From the NCBI RefSeq assembly GCF_030689645.1, contig NZ_JAUYFU010000063.1, positions 1 through 55,669 of the forward strand: a stretch of DNA of 55,669 nucleotides, given 5' to 3'. The notes under the pieces are model-generated. The model ran no database searches. It was not told the DNA's origin and saw only the letters and a program-made list of their open reading frames with translations. Positions 1 through 8,880 of the stretch are shown here, one piece after another. The position numbers were made by a program, and so were the translations under genes. Numbering within the stretch: the stretch's first letter is position 1; each line of letters begins with the position of its first letter. This DNA is from Humidesulfovibrio sp. Lineage in GTDB: Bacteria; Desulfobacterota; Desulfovibrionia; Desulfovibrionales; Desulfovibrionaceae.

Positions 1-2
1 CC

Positions 3-89
3 CTGGCTGGCGCCCGCCTCGCCCGCGACCGCGCAGGCGAAGCCATCACCGGGGTCATGATCCCCGAAGCGCTGGATTACCCGCTGTAA
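3..89 (+). CDS. 3' end of an unidentified protein (partial)
   Basis: The frame is open from the window edge and ends at TAA (87-89), encoding about 28 residues that finish in EALDYPL. High-GC codon use fits a real gene tail, and the repeat-rich convergent junction behind it supports a true gene end. Too little is present to name a family. Confidence 0.55.
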   Translation: MAGARLARDRAGEAITGVMIPEALDYPL

Positions 90-117
90 GAACAACGAGA
101 AAAATATGCTTCGCAGA

Positions 118-140
118 CCGGGGGGAATGATTCCCCCCGG
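118..140. repeat. Perfect 23-nt palindrome, G/C-run type
   Basis: Two 11-nt arms, CCGGGGGGAAT and its complement, flank a single G at 129. A related sequence (GCTCCGCAGGCCGGGGGG and onwards) follows the stop of the DUF2318 gene near 41134, so this appears to be a small intergenic repeat family lying just after stop codons. Confidence 0.5.
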
Positions 141-151
141 ACCCCCTCAGG

Positions 152-205
152 GCAAGTGAAAGGGCCGGTTCCGAGCAGACGCTCGGAACCGGCCCGTTAA
201 CTTGC
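152..205. repeat. 54-nt palindromic element, copy 1
   Basis: Positions i and 55-i pair over the whole 54 nt, with only two mismatches and the 4-nt loop AGAC. A second 54-nt copy lies at 17731-17784. Flanks also match when copy 2 is inverted: a block like GACCCCCTCAGG before and GGAGGTGT-like after. There is no T-run, so it is not a canonical intrinsic terminator, but its place between convergent genes suits a bidirectional terminator. Confidence 0.7.
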
Positions 206-330
206 GGAGGTGTCGGGGAGGGGGGCGTTTCCCGCAGCATCACCACCGCAATTCGTGAAACGTGGCAAAGAGCCTCTTCTCCCGCCCCTCTCCAACACTC
301 ACAAAACGGGCTTTTCCCCTCAATCAGCCC

Positions 331-369
331 GGCGCGGCTTTGCGGCGCGCAGCGCCGCGAAGCCGCGCC
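331..369. other. Strong GC-rich hairpin
   Basis: 18-nt arms (331-348 and 352-369) are complementary apart from one G-T wobble and are separated by the 3-nt loop GCA. It lies 165 nt past the lutC stop, in the convergent junction. Function unknown; a structural or termination role is possible. Confidence 0.5.
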
Positions 370-469
370 GGAGATTGACGGGGAGTGCGCAAAGCCTCCC
401 ACGCCAGCCCTATCCGCGCCCATCGGCAACGCCCTCGACGGGCGTCCCGCCCGGCGAGCCTGCGGAGTC

Positions 470-514
470 CAGAGGGCGCATGCCCTCTGGCGGGGGTCTA
501 GGGGCAGCGCCCCC
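470..514. repeat. G-rich intergenic repeat, copy A
   Basis: The segment begins CAGAGGG and ends GCGCCCCC. It matches 41283-41328 at roughly four of five positions, including a small internal dyad (GAGGGC/GCCCTC) and the block AGGGGCnGCGCCCCC. It lies just past the lutC stop. This looks like a degenerate REP-like element. Confidence 0.55.
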
Positions 515-533
515 AGCCAAATATCTCCTGCCG

Positions 534-1205
534 CTACACGTCCCAGTCCAGGCCGATGACGTCCAGCGTTCCCGGCCCATGCACGCCGCGCACGAGCACC
601 AGCTCGATATCTGCAGTGCTGCTGGGCCCGGTGATGAGGTTCAGACAGGCGGGCAGCGCGCCAGCGGGCAAGCGGTGCCGGTTCAGGAGCGCTGGCAGGT
701 GCGAGACATCGGGCAAGAGCGCGTTTCTGGGCACCAGCACCACCGAGGCCGGGGGCAGCAGGGACGCGCTGCGATGCTGTCCAGGCGCGGCCACCACGGC
801 CAGGCTCCCGGATTCCAGCAGTGCGGCATGGGCCAGGACGAAGCCCAGGTCCGCACGGGCGAGATTCTGGCAGCAGCCCGGCTCCAGGCGCTCCAGGGAG
901 CTTAAGGCCGCGTCGAATCCGCCGGGCAGGTTCAGGGCGTTAAGGGCGGCATCCCAGCGGGTGTAGGTCGCGGCCTGACGCTCGCGGGCGATGTCGGCCA
1001 CGTGGACTGCGGCTTCGGCAGGGGTGCGAGCCAGACGCAGGCGCACTTCCAGGGGCCCGAGGACCCCAGCCAGAAGCTCCCAGGCGTCGGGGCCGACGGA
1101 GATGGACGCGGGACGCGCGGGCGGTGCATCCGCAAAAAACGGCGCTGCAGCCAAGCCCTTGCGAAGGGTGTCGAGGATGGCGGCGCGGGACTGCGTGGCG
1201 CTCAT
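534..1205 (-). CDS. lutC: LutC-type LUD domain protein
   Basis: Third protein of the LutABC L-lactate oxidation complex, which takes lactate to pyruvate in the cytoplasm using flavin and iron-sulfur subunits. The 223-residue product is one LUD (DUF162) domain. It begins MSATQSRAAILDTLRKGLAAA and has no cysteine cluster, as usual for LutC. Its ATG overlaps the lutB stop (ATGA at 1202-1205), indicating translational coupling, with a GGGAG ribosome site upstream. Family assignment is firm. Lactate as substrate is inferred from family and organism type; no permease or regulator gene is adjacent. Confidence 0.9.
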   Translation of the reverse strand: MSATQSRAAILDTLRKGLAAAPFFADAPPARPASISVGPDAWELLAGVLGPLEVRLRLARTPAEAAVHVADIARERQAATYTRWDAALNALNLPGGFDAALSSLERLEPGCCQNLARADLGFVLAHAALLESGSLAVVAAPGQHRSASLLPPASVVLVPRNALLPDVSHLPALLNRHRLPAGALPACLNLITGPSSTADIELVLVRGVHGPGTLDVIGLDWDV

Positions 1206-2602
1206 TGCTTCTGCTCCCTCTTCGTCTTGCGGCGACGTGCCGCGAAGGGCTTTTTGAGTTCCGGCGGGCGACGCGAATCAACAAACTCCGAGAGACCGGG
1301 CATTCCGGGCAGGCGCGGCAGCAGGTGCAGGTTCGGGTCCAGTGTGCGGGCGACCCCAACGGCCAGACGATATGCCAGAGGGTGCCGGGCAAGCAGGGAG
1401 TGCGCGCTCGACACGGGGTTGGCGCGGCCATTGGCCACGCGCTGGCGCAAGGCCAGCATAAGCTTGGGGTGGTTGATGCCCAGCGGGCAGGTGCGGGCGC
1501 AGGCCCCGCACAGGGTGCAGCCGAAAGGCAGGTCGCGGGTCAGGTCCTGCGGCAAAAGAAGCGACGACAACAGCGTGCCGATGGGGCCGGAGTAGACCGA
1601 GCCGTAGGCGTGGCCGCCGATGGTCTGGTACACCGGGCAGGAGTTGAGGCAGGCCCCGCAACGGAAGCAGGCCAAGGCCTCGCGCAGCACCGGGTCGGCC
1701 AGCACCTCGGAGCGTCCGTTGTCCAGGATCACCAGGTGCATTTCGCGCGCGCCGTCGGTCTCGCCCTCTTTGCGCGGCCCGGTAAGGACCGACACGTAGG
1801 AAGACATCTTCTGGCCTGTGGCGCTTCTGGGCAGCACGCGCAGGATGTCCGCCGCGTCCTGCATGGTGGCGGCCACCTTTTCCAGGCTCATGAGGGCCAC
1901 ATGCACGGGCGGGCAGGTGGTGGACATGCGGATGTTGCCCTCGTTCTCCACCAGGATGACGCTGCCGGTCTCGGCCACAGCCATGTTGGCCCCGGTGATG
2001 CCCATGTCGGCGCAGAGAAATTTCTCGCGCAGGGCCTCGCGGGCCAGGAGCGTCAGCTCCGGGATGCTCTGGCCGTGCAGGTTCAGCTTTTCGGCGAAGA
2101 GCTCGGCCACCTCTGCGCGGGACTTGTGGATTGCGGGCGCGATGATGTGTGAGGGCGGCTCTCCGGCCAGCTGCACGATGAACTCGCCCAGGTCAGTCTC
2201 CCAGACATCGGCCCCGGCGGCCTCCAGGGCGGGATTGAGTTCGATCTCTTCCGTGACCATGCTCTTGCCCTTGACGATGACACGCACGTTTGCGGCCTTG
2301 GCGATGCCTGTGATGATGGCTCGCGCCTCGGCGGCGTCTGCGGCCCAGTGGACCTTGACGCCTGCGGCTGTGGCGTTGCGCTCCAGCTCCTCCAGCAGGT
2401 CCGGCAGACGCGAAAGGGCGTTCAGGCGCGCGCTCCTGGCGCGGGCGAAATGTTCGTCACGGCCCGCAAAGGCCTCCAGGGCCGCGCCGCGCTTGCCCAT
2501 GAAGTAGCGCGTGGCGTGGTCCAGAACGGCGCGCAGGTTGCTGTCGCGGCAGGCGCTGGCGCTCTGCTGGCGAAAGTGGCGCGTGGTCAGTTCCATCATC
2601 AT
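1202..2602 (-). CDS. lutB: LutB-type iron-sulfur LUD protein
   Basis: Central iron-sulfur subunit of lactate oxidation. An N-terminal LUD domain (about residues 60-290) is followed by two ferredoxin-like clusters, CFRCGACLNSCP and CTLCGACARTCP, and a C-terminal Lys/Arg-rich tail, the normal LutB order. About 466 residues. Three consecutive ATG codons mark the start (2602, 2599, 2596): the first overlaps the lutA stop as ATGA, while the third sits at the best distance from GAGAAGGA. The frame is open further upstream inside lutA, but that stretch is antisense-like low-complexity sequence and is not part of the protein. Confidence 0.92.
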   Translation of the reverse strand: MMMELTTRHFRQQSASACRDSNLRAVLDHATRYFMGKRGAALEAFAGRDEHFARARSARLNALSRLPDLLEELERNATAAGVKVHWAADAAEARAIITGIAKAANVRVIVKGKSMVTEEIELNPALEAAGADVWETDLGEFIVQLAGEPPSHIIAPAIHKSRAEVAELFAEKLNLHGQSIPELTLLAREALREKFLCADMGITGANMAVAETGSVILVENEGNIRMSTTCPPVHVALMSLEKVAATMQDAADILRVLPRSATGQKMSSYVSVLTGPRKEGETDGAREMHLVILDNGRSEVLADPVLREALACFRCGACLNSCPVYQTIGGHAYGSVYSGPIGTLLSSLLLPQDLTRDLPFGCTLCGACARTCPLGINHPKLMLALRQRVANGRANPVSSAHSLLARHPLAYRLAVGVARTLDPNLHLLPRLPGMPGLSEFVDSRRPPELKKPFAARRRKTKREQKQ

Positions 2603-3351
2603 TTCCTTCTCCAGGCCGGGGTCTCTTTCTTGAGGCTGGCCGCCAGCACCTGGGCCACGTGCAGGGCCGGAATTCCTTTGCCCAGGCGGGCCAGGTGCCC
2701 GCTGATGTTCATGAGGCAGCTGGGCTCGGCGCTGACCAGGATCTCCGGCTCCAGCACCATGATCTCCCGGCATTTGTCTTCCACCAGGGCCTGGGACACC
2801 GCAGAGAACTGGAGGCTGAAGATGCCGCCAAAACCGCAGCAGCGGTCATCGCGGTCGGCCTCAAGAAGCGTCAGACCGCGCACGGAGGAGAGCAGCCTGC
2901 GCGGGGCGTCGACCCCGCCTGACTGTCCCGGCGGCATCTGGCACGAACCATGGTAGCAGGCCCGCACCTGGAGCTGGGCGTTCAGCGTGTCCGCGCCGGG
3001 AAGCCCAGCCACGAACTCACAGAATTCAAAGGTGCGCGCGGCCAGGTCCACGGCTCTTTGGTGGTCAGGCGTGCCCGGCGCGAAAAGCTCCGGGTAGGTG
3101 CGCACCATTTTCACGCAGGAACCGGACGGGCAGACCACCGGGCCGGGCGCGGCGAAAATTTCAAGATAGCGCAAGGCAAGCAGGCGGGCGTTTTTCGCGT
3201 CGCCGGTTTTGTAGGCGAGCTGTCCGCAGCAGGTCTGGCCCGCAGGATGCCGGGCCTCGACTCCAAGGCTCTCCAGCACCTCCACCACGGCTTCGGCGGC
3301 TTCGGGCTGGCAGTCCTCCACAAGGCAGGGGATGAACAGGTGTGCGTGCAT
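2599..3351 (-). CDS. lutA: LutA-type cysteine-rich (CCG) protein
   Basis: First gene of lutABC. The 250-residue protein has two CCG cysteine-rich domains, typical of LutA/GlpC/HdrB proteins that bind unusual iron-sulfur clusters: CLVEDC with TCCGQ (near residues 10-43), then CYHGSC with CCGFGG (near 132-175). It probably relays electrons from lactate oxidation within the cytoplasmic complex. The gene is divergent from the flippase gene at 3532, so the 180-base gap must hold promoters for both directions. Family confidence is high. Confidence 0.92.
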   Translation of the reverse strand: MHAHLFIPCLVEDCQPEAAEAVVEVLESLGVEARHPAGQTCCGQLAYKTGDAKNARLLALRYLEIFAAPGPVVCPSGSCVKMVRTYPELFAPGTPDHQRAVDLAARTFEFCEFVAGLPGADTLNAQLQVRACYHGSCQMPPGQSGGVDAPRRLLSSVRGLTLLEADRDDRCCGFGGIFSLQFSAVSQALVEDKCREIMVLEPEILVSAEPSCLMNISGHLARLGKGIPALHVAQVLAASLKKETPAWRRK

Positions 3352-3531
3352 CGGCAGGGCTTACTCCCACAGTCCCCGGCTGGCAAGAGCCCGGCTTTCG
3401 GAAGCCAGCAGTGCCCCCTTTCGTTGAACTCTGGCCGGAATTCCCGTACGCATGCCCATGGCCTTCCGGAGACTCACCCCCAATACGCGCGGCGGGCAGA
3501 ACGCCCGGCGCAACCTTGCGGCCAGCGCATC

Positions 3532-4935
3532 ATGAACGGCGAACAGCTTTCCATGCTGATGCGCAAGCTGCGCGAGGAATGCTCCTCCCGCCTGGCCCGC
3601 GACTCCTTCCTGGTGCTGCTGTTCAACGGCCTGGCCCGTGGCATCGGCATGGGCAAGGAGATGCTGATCGCCGCGCTCTTTGGCCTGGGCGGGCAGCTCG
3701 ACGCCTACGTGCTGGCCCTGCTGGCGCCTGCGTTCCTGGCCAACCTGCTTGGCGCAAATTTTTCCTCGGCCCTCATCCCGGCCCTTGGCAGGGTGTCGGC
3801 TAGAAACACCTCCGGCGCGCTTGCCGCATCTAACGCCGCCGGGAGCTTCCTGGTGCGCGCCCTGACGGCCCAGGCTCTGCTGGTCGCCCTGGCCGCCCTG
3901 GCCCTGGCCCTGCTCCCGGCCAGCGCCATGGTCGTGCTATCGCCCGACGCAACGCCGGAACGCTTGGTCCTGACGAAAGCACTGCTGACCGGGCTTTTGC
4001 CTCTGTTTATCCTCAGCAGCCTGAACCACGTGCTGGGCTCCCTGGTGAACTACCGCGGCGACTTCAAGGGCCCGGCCCTGGCCGCGACCACAGGGGCTTT
4101 GACGATCCTCTTGGGCATCTTCCTGCTGCACGGTGGACTGGGCATCCATGCCCTGGTGGCGGGCTTGAACCTGGGAGCAGCCGTTGAATTCGGCCTCCTG
4201 ATCCGGCTCATGGGCCGGGCCTGGGGCGGCGTTTTTGACGGCTGGCTGAACGCGTTGCGCGACTGGCGCAGCAAGCCTTCATCAGAAGAAAACCCCCTGC
4301 CCGCCCTGCTTCGCGGCTGGGGCCTGCTGGCTCTGGGCGCAAGCCTGTTCGGCCTGACGCCTTTCATCAACAACGCCATCGCCTCCACCCTTGGCGAGGG
4401 CTCTGTGGCTGCCCTGAGCTATGCAGCCAAGCTGCCCGCAGGCTTCTCGGCCCTGCTTGGCCTCACACTATCCACGGTGCTTTTGCCGCATTTTACGGAC
4501 ATGGCTCACAACGCCCCGCGCGAGGCGCTGCTGGCGTCCTGCCAGGGCATGGTCAAGCGGCTGGCGCTGGTGTCCGCGCCCTTGGCCTTGGCCGGAATTC
4601 TGGCCTCGCCGCTTCTAGTGGAGCTATTGTTCCAGCGCGGGCGCTTCGACGCCCAGGCAGCCCAGACCGTGAGCGCTGGCCAGGTCTGGTTCTTCGCGCA
4701 GCTCCCGTTCTTTCTGTTGAGCATAGGGGCTGCCCGCATGCTTCAGGCCCTGTCGCAGTTCCGCTTCCTGCTGCTGCTTCAGGCCGTGCTGCTGGCGGCC
4801 AGCGGCCTCATGAGCTTTGGTCTGAGCCGCGTCATGGGCGTGACGGGCATTGCAGCATCATCGGCGCTGATGCACGCGCTCTTTGCCGGCGCGGCGCTTT
4901 GGGCCGTGTGGCGGCATTGCCGGAGGCCCGCATGA
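3532..4935 (+). CDS. MurJ/MVIN-family lipid-linked glycan flippase
   Basis: The 467-residue integral membrane protein starts at MNGEQLSMLMRKL, where the conserved MVIN N-terminus begins (RDSFLVLLFNGLARGIGMGK). It has about a dozen or more hydrophobic segments. MVIN proteins flip lipid-linked oligosaccharides: MurJ itself flips lipid II, relatives flip polysaccharide intermediates. The next genes are a methyltransferase, an amidotransferase and a glycosyltransferase, so a surface-glycan role is as likely as peptidoglycan. The frame is open far upstream, but that region is antisense to lutA. No strong ribosome site is visible, so the exact start is uncertain. Confidence 0.8.
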   Translation: MNGEQLSMLMRKLREECSSRLARDSFLVLLFNGLARGIGMGKEMLIAALFGLGGQLDAYVLALLAPAFLANLLGANFSSALIPALGRVSARNTSGALAASNAAGSFLVRALTAQALLVALAALALALLPASAMVVLSPDATPERLVLTKALLTGLLPLFILSSLNHVLGSLVNYRGDFKGPALAATTGALTILLGIFLLHGGLGIHALVAGLNLGAAVEFGLLIRLMGRAWGGVFDGWLNALRDWRSKPSSEENPLPALLRGWGLLALGASLFGLTPFINNAIASTLGEGSVAALSYAAKLPAGFSALLGLTLSTVLLPHFTDMAHNAPREALLASCQGMVKRLALVSAPLALAGILASPLLVELLFQRGRFDAQAAQTVSAGQVWFFAQLPFFLLSIGAARMLQALSQFRFLLLLQAVLLAASGLMSFGLSRVMGVTGIAASSALMHALFAGAALWAVWRHCRRPA

Positions 4936-5768
4936 CCGGCCCCATGAACCGCAAACCCGGCGACAAGGCTGGGACCGACTACTGGCAGTCCGTGTGGCTG
5001 CGCGAGGCCCCGGACCCGGTGGACCTGGACGATACGCGCCTGATGAATCACATGAACCTGCTGCTGGGCGCGTTTTTCGAACGGCACCTGCCCATGGCCG
5101 GGCCGGAACAGGTGCTGCTTGAAGCGGGCTGCGGCGGCTCGGCCTGGCTGCCAGTCTTTGCCGCGCGCTTCGGCTACCGGGTGCGCGGGCTGGACTACTC
5201 CGAGATGGGCTGCGCCCTTGCCCAGGCCGTGTTGCGCAAGGCCGGCGCGGTGGGAGAGATCATGCAGGCCGACCTGTTCGACCTGCCCAAACCCCTGGAA
5301 GGTGCTGCGGACGTGGTGTTCAGCCAGGGCCTGGCGGAGCATTTCAACCCCACGCGCGGCGTAATTGAGCGGCTGGCCTGGCTGGCCCGGCCCGGCGGGC
5401 TGGTGATCACTCTGGTTCCGAACATGCGCGGCCTCACGGGCCTGGCCCAGCGGCTGCTGGACAGGCGCATTTACGCGCTGCACACGCCCCTTTGGCCCAA
5501 GGATCTGGCCCAGGCGCACCGCGACAGCGGCCTGCTCCCCCAGGCCTGGGGGCATCTGGGCGCATTGAATCTGGGAGTGGTGAACCCCGCGCGCTGGGAG
5601 AGGCGTCCGCTGGCGCGCAAATTCCTGGGCGCGGCACTGGCGATTCCGTCCATGGCCGCGTGGATCCTGGAGCGCCTGCTGGGAGAAGAGCGGCGCGCCC
5701 GGCTGGCCAACGACCTCACCTCCCCCATCGTGTACTGCGTTGCCCGAAAGCCCGGGCGCGGCCAATAA
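4932..5768 (+). CDS. Class I SAM-dependent methyltransferase
   Basis: The 278-residue protein has SAM-binding motif I (LEAGCGGSAWLP, near residue 65), an acidic end of strand 2 (GLDYS), and a motif-IV-like region VVFSQGLAEHF, resembling Methyltransf_11/23 enzymes of glycan or quinone modification. Its ATG overlaps the flippase stop (ATGA at 4932-4935), so the two are translationally coupled. It probably methylates a sugar or lipid-linked intermediate of the same pathway. The substrate cannot be told from sequence. Confidence 0.8.
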   Translation: MTGPMNRKPGDKAGTDYWQSVWLREAPDPVDLDDTRLMNHMNLLLGAFFERHLPMAGPEQVLLEAGCGGSAWLPVFAARFGYRVRGLDYSEMGCALAQAVLRKAGAVGEIMQADLFDLPKPLEGAADVVFSQGLAEHFNPTRGVIERLAWLARPGGLVITLVPNMRGLTGLAQRLLDRRIYALHTPLWPKDLAQAHRDSGLLPQAWGHLGALNLGVVNPARWERRPLARKFLGAALAIPSMAAWILERLLGEERRARLANDLTSPIVYCVARKPGRGQ

Positions 5769-5789
5769 CCATCAGGGGGCAGACCAAAA

Positions 5790-7721
5790 GTGTGCGGCAT
5801 CTGCGGAATTTACACGCCGGGCAATCCGGCGGCCCTTGCGCCCCTTGCGGCCATGAACGCAACCCTGATCCATCGCGGCCCGGATGACGCGGGCCTGTGG
5901 ACCGATGCGGACGCTGGCGTGGGCCTGGGCCACCGCCGCCTGTCCATTCTGGACCTCTCGCCCCTGGGACGTCAGCCCATGTGCTCGGCCTCCGGGCGCT
6001 ATATGCTGTGCTTCAACGGCGAGGTGTACAACTTCGCGCGGCTGCGCGAGGAGCTGGCGCCCCTGGGCCACGGCTTCCGGGGCGGGTCAGACACCGAAGT
6101 CATGCTGGCGGCCATAGAGCAGTGGGGTCTGCCGGATGCGGTGCGGCGCTTCAACGGCATGTTCGCCTTCGCCCTGTGGGATTGCCGGGAGCGCAGCCTC
6201 AGCCTTGTGCGCGACCGCCTGGGCGTAAAGCCCCTGTACTTGGGCCGCATTCCGGGCGGCATCGTGTTCGGTTCGGAGCTGAAGGCCCTGCGCGAGCACC
6301 CAGGCTTTGACGCCTCGCTCCACCGCGACGCCCTGGCGCTGTATTTCCGGCACAACTACATTCCGGCTCCGCACAGCATCTACGCCCAGGCGCAAAAGAT
6401 CCTGCCCGGCGAAATCGTGACCATCGGCCCCGGGGGCGAGGCGCGCACCCGCTACTGGGATGCGGAGCAGATCTGGCGGCAGGGTTTTCTCGACCCCTTC
6501 GCCGGGACCGAGGACGAGGCGGCTGACGAGCTTGAGCGTCTGCTCACCGACGCGGTCTCCCTGCGAATGCTGGCGGACGTGCCCCTGGGCGCATTCCTGT
6601 CCGGCGGCCTCGACTCCAGCCTGGTGACAGCGCTGATGCAGCGGCAGAGCGCACGACCCGTGCGCAGCTTCTCCATCGGGTTCGAGGAGGCGGCCTTCAA
6701 CGAGGCTCCCCATGCCCGCGAAGTGGCCCGGCACCTGGGCTGCGAGCACACGGAGCTCACGGTCACCGCCCGCGACCTCCTGTACCATGTGCCTGAAATC
6801 CCGCGCATTTGGGACGAGCCCTTTGCCGATTCCTCGCAGATTCCCACGGCGCTGCTGTGCCGCCTGACGCGCGGGCATGTCACAGTGGCCCTTTCCGGCG
6901 ACGGCGGCGACGAGCTGTTCTCCGGCTATGAGCGCTATCCCTGGACCCTGCGGGCGCATGGACTGCTGTCCGCCATTCCCGGTCCGCTGCGCCGGGCGGC
7001 TCTTGGCGCGGCGCGGATGCTGCCGTCCGGCTTCTGGAACCTGCTGGGACCGCGCGGCCACAAGTTCCGCTGGCGGCTCGACGCCTTGGGCGTCAGCGGC
7101 TTCGAAGCCCTGTACCGGCATTTCGTCTCGCACCTCAAGGACCCTGCGCAGCTGGTGCTGGGCGCACAGGAGCCGGACTACCCGGGCCGTTCGCCCCTGG
7201 CTCTGGGCGACACCCCGGAGGCACGTCGCGCCTGGATGAGCTTGACGGACCTGCTGGGCTACCTGCCCGATGACATCCTGACCAAGGTTGACCGGGCCAG
7301 CATGGCCGTGGCCCTGGAAGCCCGCACGCCGCTTTTGGACTACCGCGTGGCCGAGCTCGCGGCGCGCCTGCCCATGCGCTTCAAGGCGACGGGCCGCATG
7401 GACCGCGGGCAAGGCAAGCATCTGCTGCGCCGTGTGCTCTACCGGCACGTGCCGCAGACCTTGGTGGACCGCCCCAAGATGGGCTTCGGCGTGCCCCTGG
7501 CCGCCTGGCTGCGCGGGCCGCTGCGGGCCTGGGCCGGAGATCTGCTTTCGCCCGCGCTCCTGCGCCGCCAGGGCTGGCTGGACCCAGTGCTCGCGGAGCG
7601 CATCTGGCGCGAGTTTCTGGCCGGGGAGGACAACCGGAGCCACAGCCTTTGGGACATGCTCATGTTCCAGGCCTGGCTGGCGGCCAACGGCCCAGGCGGC
7701 GGCGGCTCATGCGCATCCTGA
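5790..7721 (+). CDS. Asparagine synthase-like glutamine amidotransferase
   Basis: The 643-residue protein starts at GTG, so the second residue is the catalytic cysteine of a class II glutaminase (MCGICGIY). The glutaminase domain spans about residues 2-190, and the synthetase domain has the ATP pyrophosphatase loop LSGGLDSS near residue 271. Length and order match the AsnB family. In exopolysaccharide loci such proteins often amidate uronic acids or act on glycans rather than make asparagine. The flippase, methyltransferase and glycosyltransferase around it favour that reading, but this is inference. It overlaps the next gene by 13 nt. Confidence 0.88.
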   Translation: MCGICGIYTPGNPAALAPLAAMNATLIHRGPDDAGLWTDADAGVGLGHRRLSILDLSPLGRQPMCSASGRYMLCFNGEVYNFARLREELAPLGHGFRGGSDTEVMLAAIEQWGLPDAVRRFNGMFAFALWDCRERSLSLVRDRLGVKPLYLGRIPGGIVFGSELKALREHPGFDASLHRDALALYFRHNYIPAPHSIYAQAQKILPGEIVTIGPGGEARTRYWDAEQIWRQGFLDPFAGTEDEAADELERLLTDAVSLRMLADVPLGAFLSGGLDSSLVTALMQRQSARPVRSFSIGFEEAAFNEAPHAREVARHLGCEHTELTVTARDLLYHVPEIPRIWDEPFADSSQIPTALLCRLTRGHVTVALSGDGGDELFSGYERYPWTLRAHGLLSAIPGPLRRAALGAARMLPSGFWNLLGPRGHKFRWRLDALGVSGFEALYRHFVSHLKDPAQLVLGAQEPDYPGRSPLALGDTPEARRAWMSLTDLLGYLPDDILTKVDRASMAVALEARTPLLDYRVAELAARLPMRFKATGRMDRGQGKHLLRRVLYRHVPQTLVDRPKMGFGVPLAAWLRGPLRAWAGDLLSPALLRRQGWLDPVLAERIWREFLAGEDNRSHSLWDMLMFQAWLAANGPGGGGSCAS

Positions 7722-8830
7722 TGTCCATCCCCAGCCTGGAGCCTGGCGGGGCCGAACGCCAGTTCGCGGCCCTGGCCTGCGGCCTGGCGCAACGCGGGCA
7801 CGAGGTGCTGGCCGTGGCTCTCGGCCAGGGCGGGCCGCTGGCGGCGGAGCTTGGCCAGGCGCGGCTCATCACCCTGGGCAAGCACTCACGCCTGGACAAC
7901 CTGCGCGTGTTGCTGGCCCTGGCTGGAATACTCCGGCGCGAGGCTCCGCAGGTCCACTACTCCTTCCTGCCCACCTGCTGCGTGCTGGGCTCGCTGCTTC
8001 GGCCTTTTTATCCACAGACGCGCTTGGTCATGGGCATCCGCGCGGCGGACGCCTCGGGCCAGGGACGCGCCGGGCGGCTGCTTCTGGGCCTGGAGGCCAG
8101 GCTTTCACGCCAGGCGGACTTGGTCATCGCCAATTCCGAAGCTGGTCGGCGGCTGTGCCTTGAGCGCGGCTTTCCTGCGGGGCTGCTGCGCGTGGTGGAC
8201 AACGGCACCGACACCGCGCGCTTTCACCCGGACCGAAGCCTTGGAGCGGTCCTGCGCTCGGAATGGGGCGTGGGAAAAGACGAGCAACTCATCGGGCTTG
8301 TCGCCCGGCTGGACCCGCTCAAGGATCACCCAACATTCCTGGCGGCGGCGGCCCTGCTTGCGGCACGAAGCCCTAGCGTCCGTTTCGTCTGCGTCGGCGG
8401 CGGACCGGCGAGCTACGCACAGAGCCTGCGGGAAAGGGCTGCGGCTTTGGGGCTGGGCTCGCGGCTCATCTGGGCCGGGGAGAGGACAGACATGCCGGGC
8501 GTATACAACGCCCTGGATATTCTCTGCCTGTCGTCGTCAAACGAGGGCTTTCCCAACGTGCTTGGGGAGGCCATGAGCTGCGGCGTGCCCTGCGTGGCCA
8601 CCGATGCGGGCGACGCGGGACGCGTGCTGGGCGGCACGGGGCTTGTGGTTGCTCCCGGCCATGCGGCGGCCTTGGCCGCGGGAATGGAGACGCTTCTGGC
8701 GCGGTTGACGCAGGAAGGCGCGCGCCTGGGCGCGTTGTGCCGGGGCCGTGTGGAAGCGGAGTTTTCTCTGCCGCGTCTGATGGCGGCAACAGAGGATATT
8801 CTTGCAGGAGAAATAGTGAAGGGACTGTAG
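7709..8830 (+). CDS. GT4-family glycosyltransferase
   Basis: The 373-residue protein starts at MRILMSIPSLEPGGAERQ, the standard GT-B/GT4 N-terminus with its donor-loop GGAE motif. The C-terminal half has the nucleotide-sugar site (NEGFPNVLGEAMSCG, with the paired glutamates of the EX7E motif). It starts inside the end of the amidotransferase gene (13-nt overlap), so the last three genes of this block are tightly coupled. It probably adds a hexose to a lipid-linked glycan at the inner face of the cytoplasmic membrane. Donor and acceptor are unknown. Confidence 0.87.
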   Translation: MRILMSIPSLEPGGAERQFAALACGLAQRGHEVLAVALGQGGPLAAELGQARLITLGKHSRLDNLRVLLALAGILRREAPQVHYSFLPTCCVLGSLLRPFYPQTRLVMGIRAADASGQGRAGRLLLGLEARLSRQADLVIANSEAGRRLCLERGFPAGLLRVVDNGTDTARFHPDRSLGAVLRSEWGVGKDEQLIGLVARLDPLKDHPTFLAAAALLAARSPSVRFVCVGGGPASYAQSLRERAAALGLGSRLIWAGERTDMPGVYNALDILCLSSSNEGFPNVLGEAMSCGVPCVATDAGDAGRVLGGTGLVVAPGHAAALAAGMETLLARLTQEGARLGALCRGRVEAEFSLPRLMAATEDILAGEIVKGL

Positions 8831-8853
8831 CCCTCTCATCAGGCAAAAAAAGA

Positions 8854-8880
8854 GCCGGGCAGGCCCCCCACCTGCCCGGC
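8854..8880. terminator. 10-bp hairpin after the glycan block
   Basis: GCCGGGCAGG (8854-8863) pairs with CCTGCCCGGC (8871-8880) around a C-rich 7-nt loop. The A-run before it gives a T-run only for minus-strand transcription; plus-strand transcripts have no U-run. A second small hairpin, CGTCGG/CCGACG, follows at 8886-8902. It probably ends the plus-strand operon but could also block antisense reads. Confidence 0.5.

Larger units (their letters stand above)
90..533. other. Gene-free convergent junction rich in palindromes
   Basis: This 444-base gap separates the plus-strand gene ending at 89 from lutC, whose minus-strand stop is at 534. It holds a perfect 23-nt palindrome (118-140), a 54-nt palindromic element (152-205), an 18-bp GC hairpin (331-369) and a G-rich repeat (470-514). 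I see no credible coding frame. Plausible roles are bidirectional transcription termination or a repeat landing site. Confidence 0.6.

Noticed and set aside
1124-2152. Long open frame on the plus strand opposite lutB
   Set aside because: It is antisense to a gene with clear iron-sulfur motifs. Its low-complexity His/Gly/Ala-rich product is typical of the shadow frame of GC-rich coding DNA.
8864-8870. C-run in the hairpin loop after the glycan block as a recombination or slippage site
   Set aside because: A single short C-run in a loop gives no support beyond chance in GC-rich DNA.
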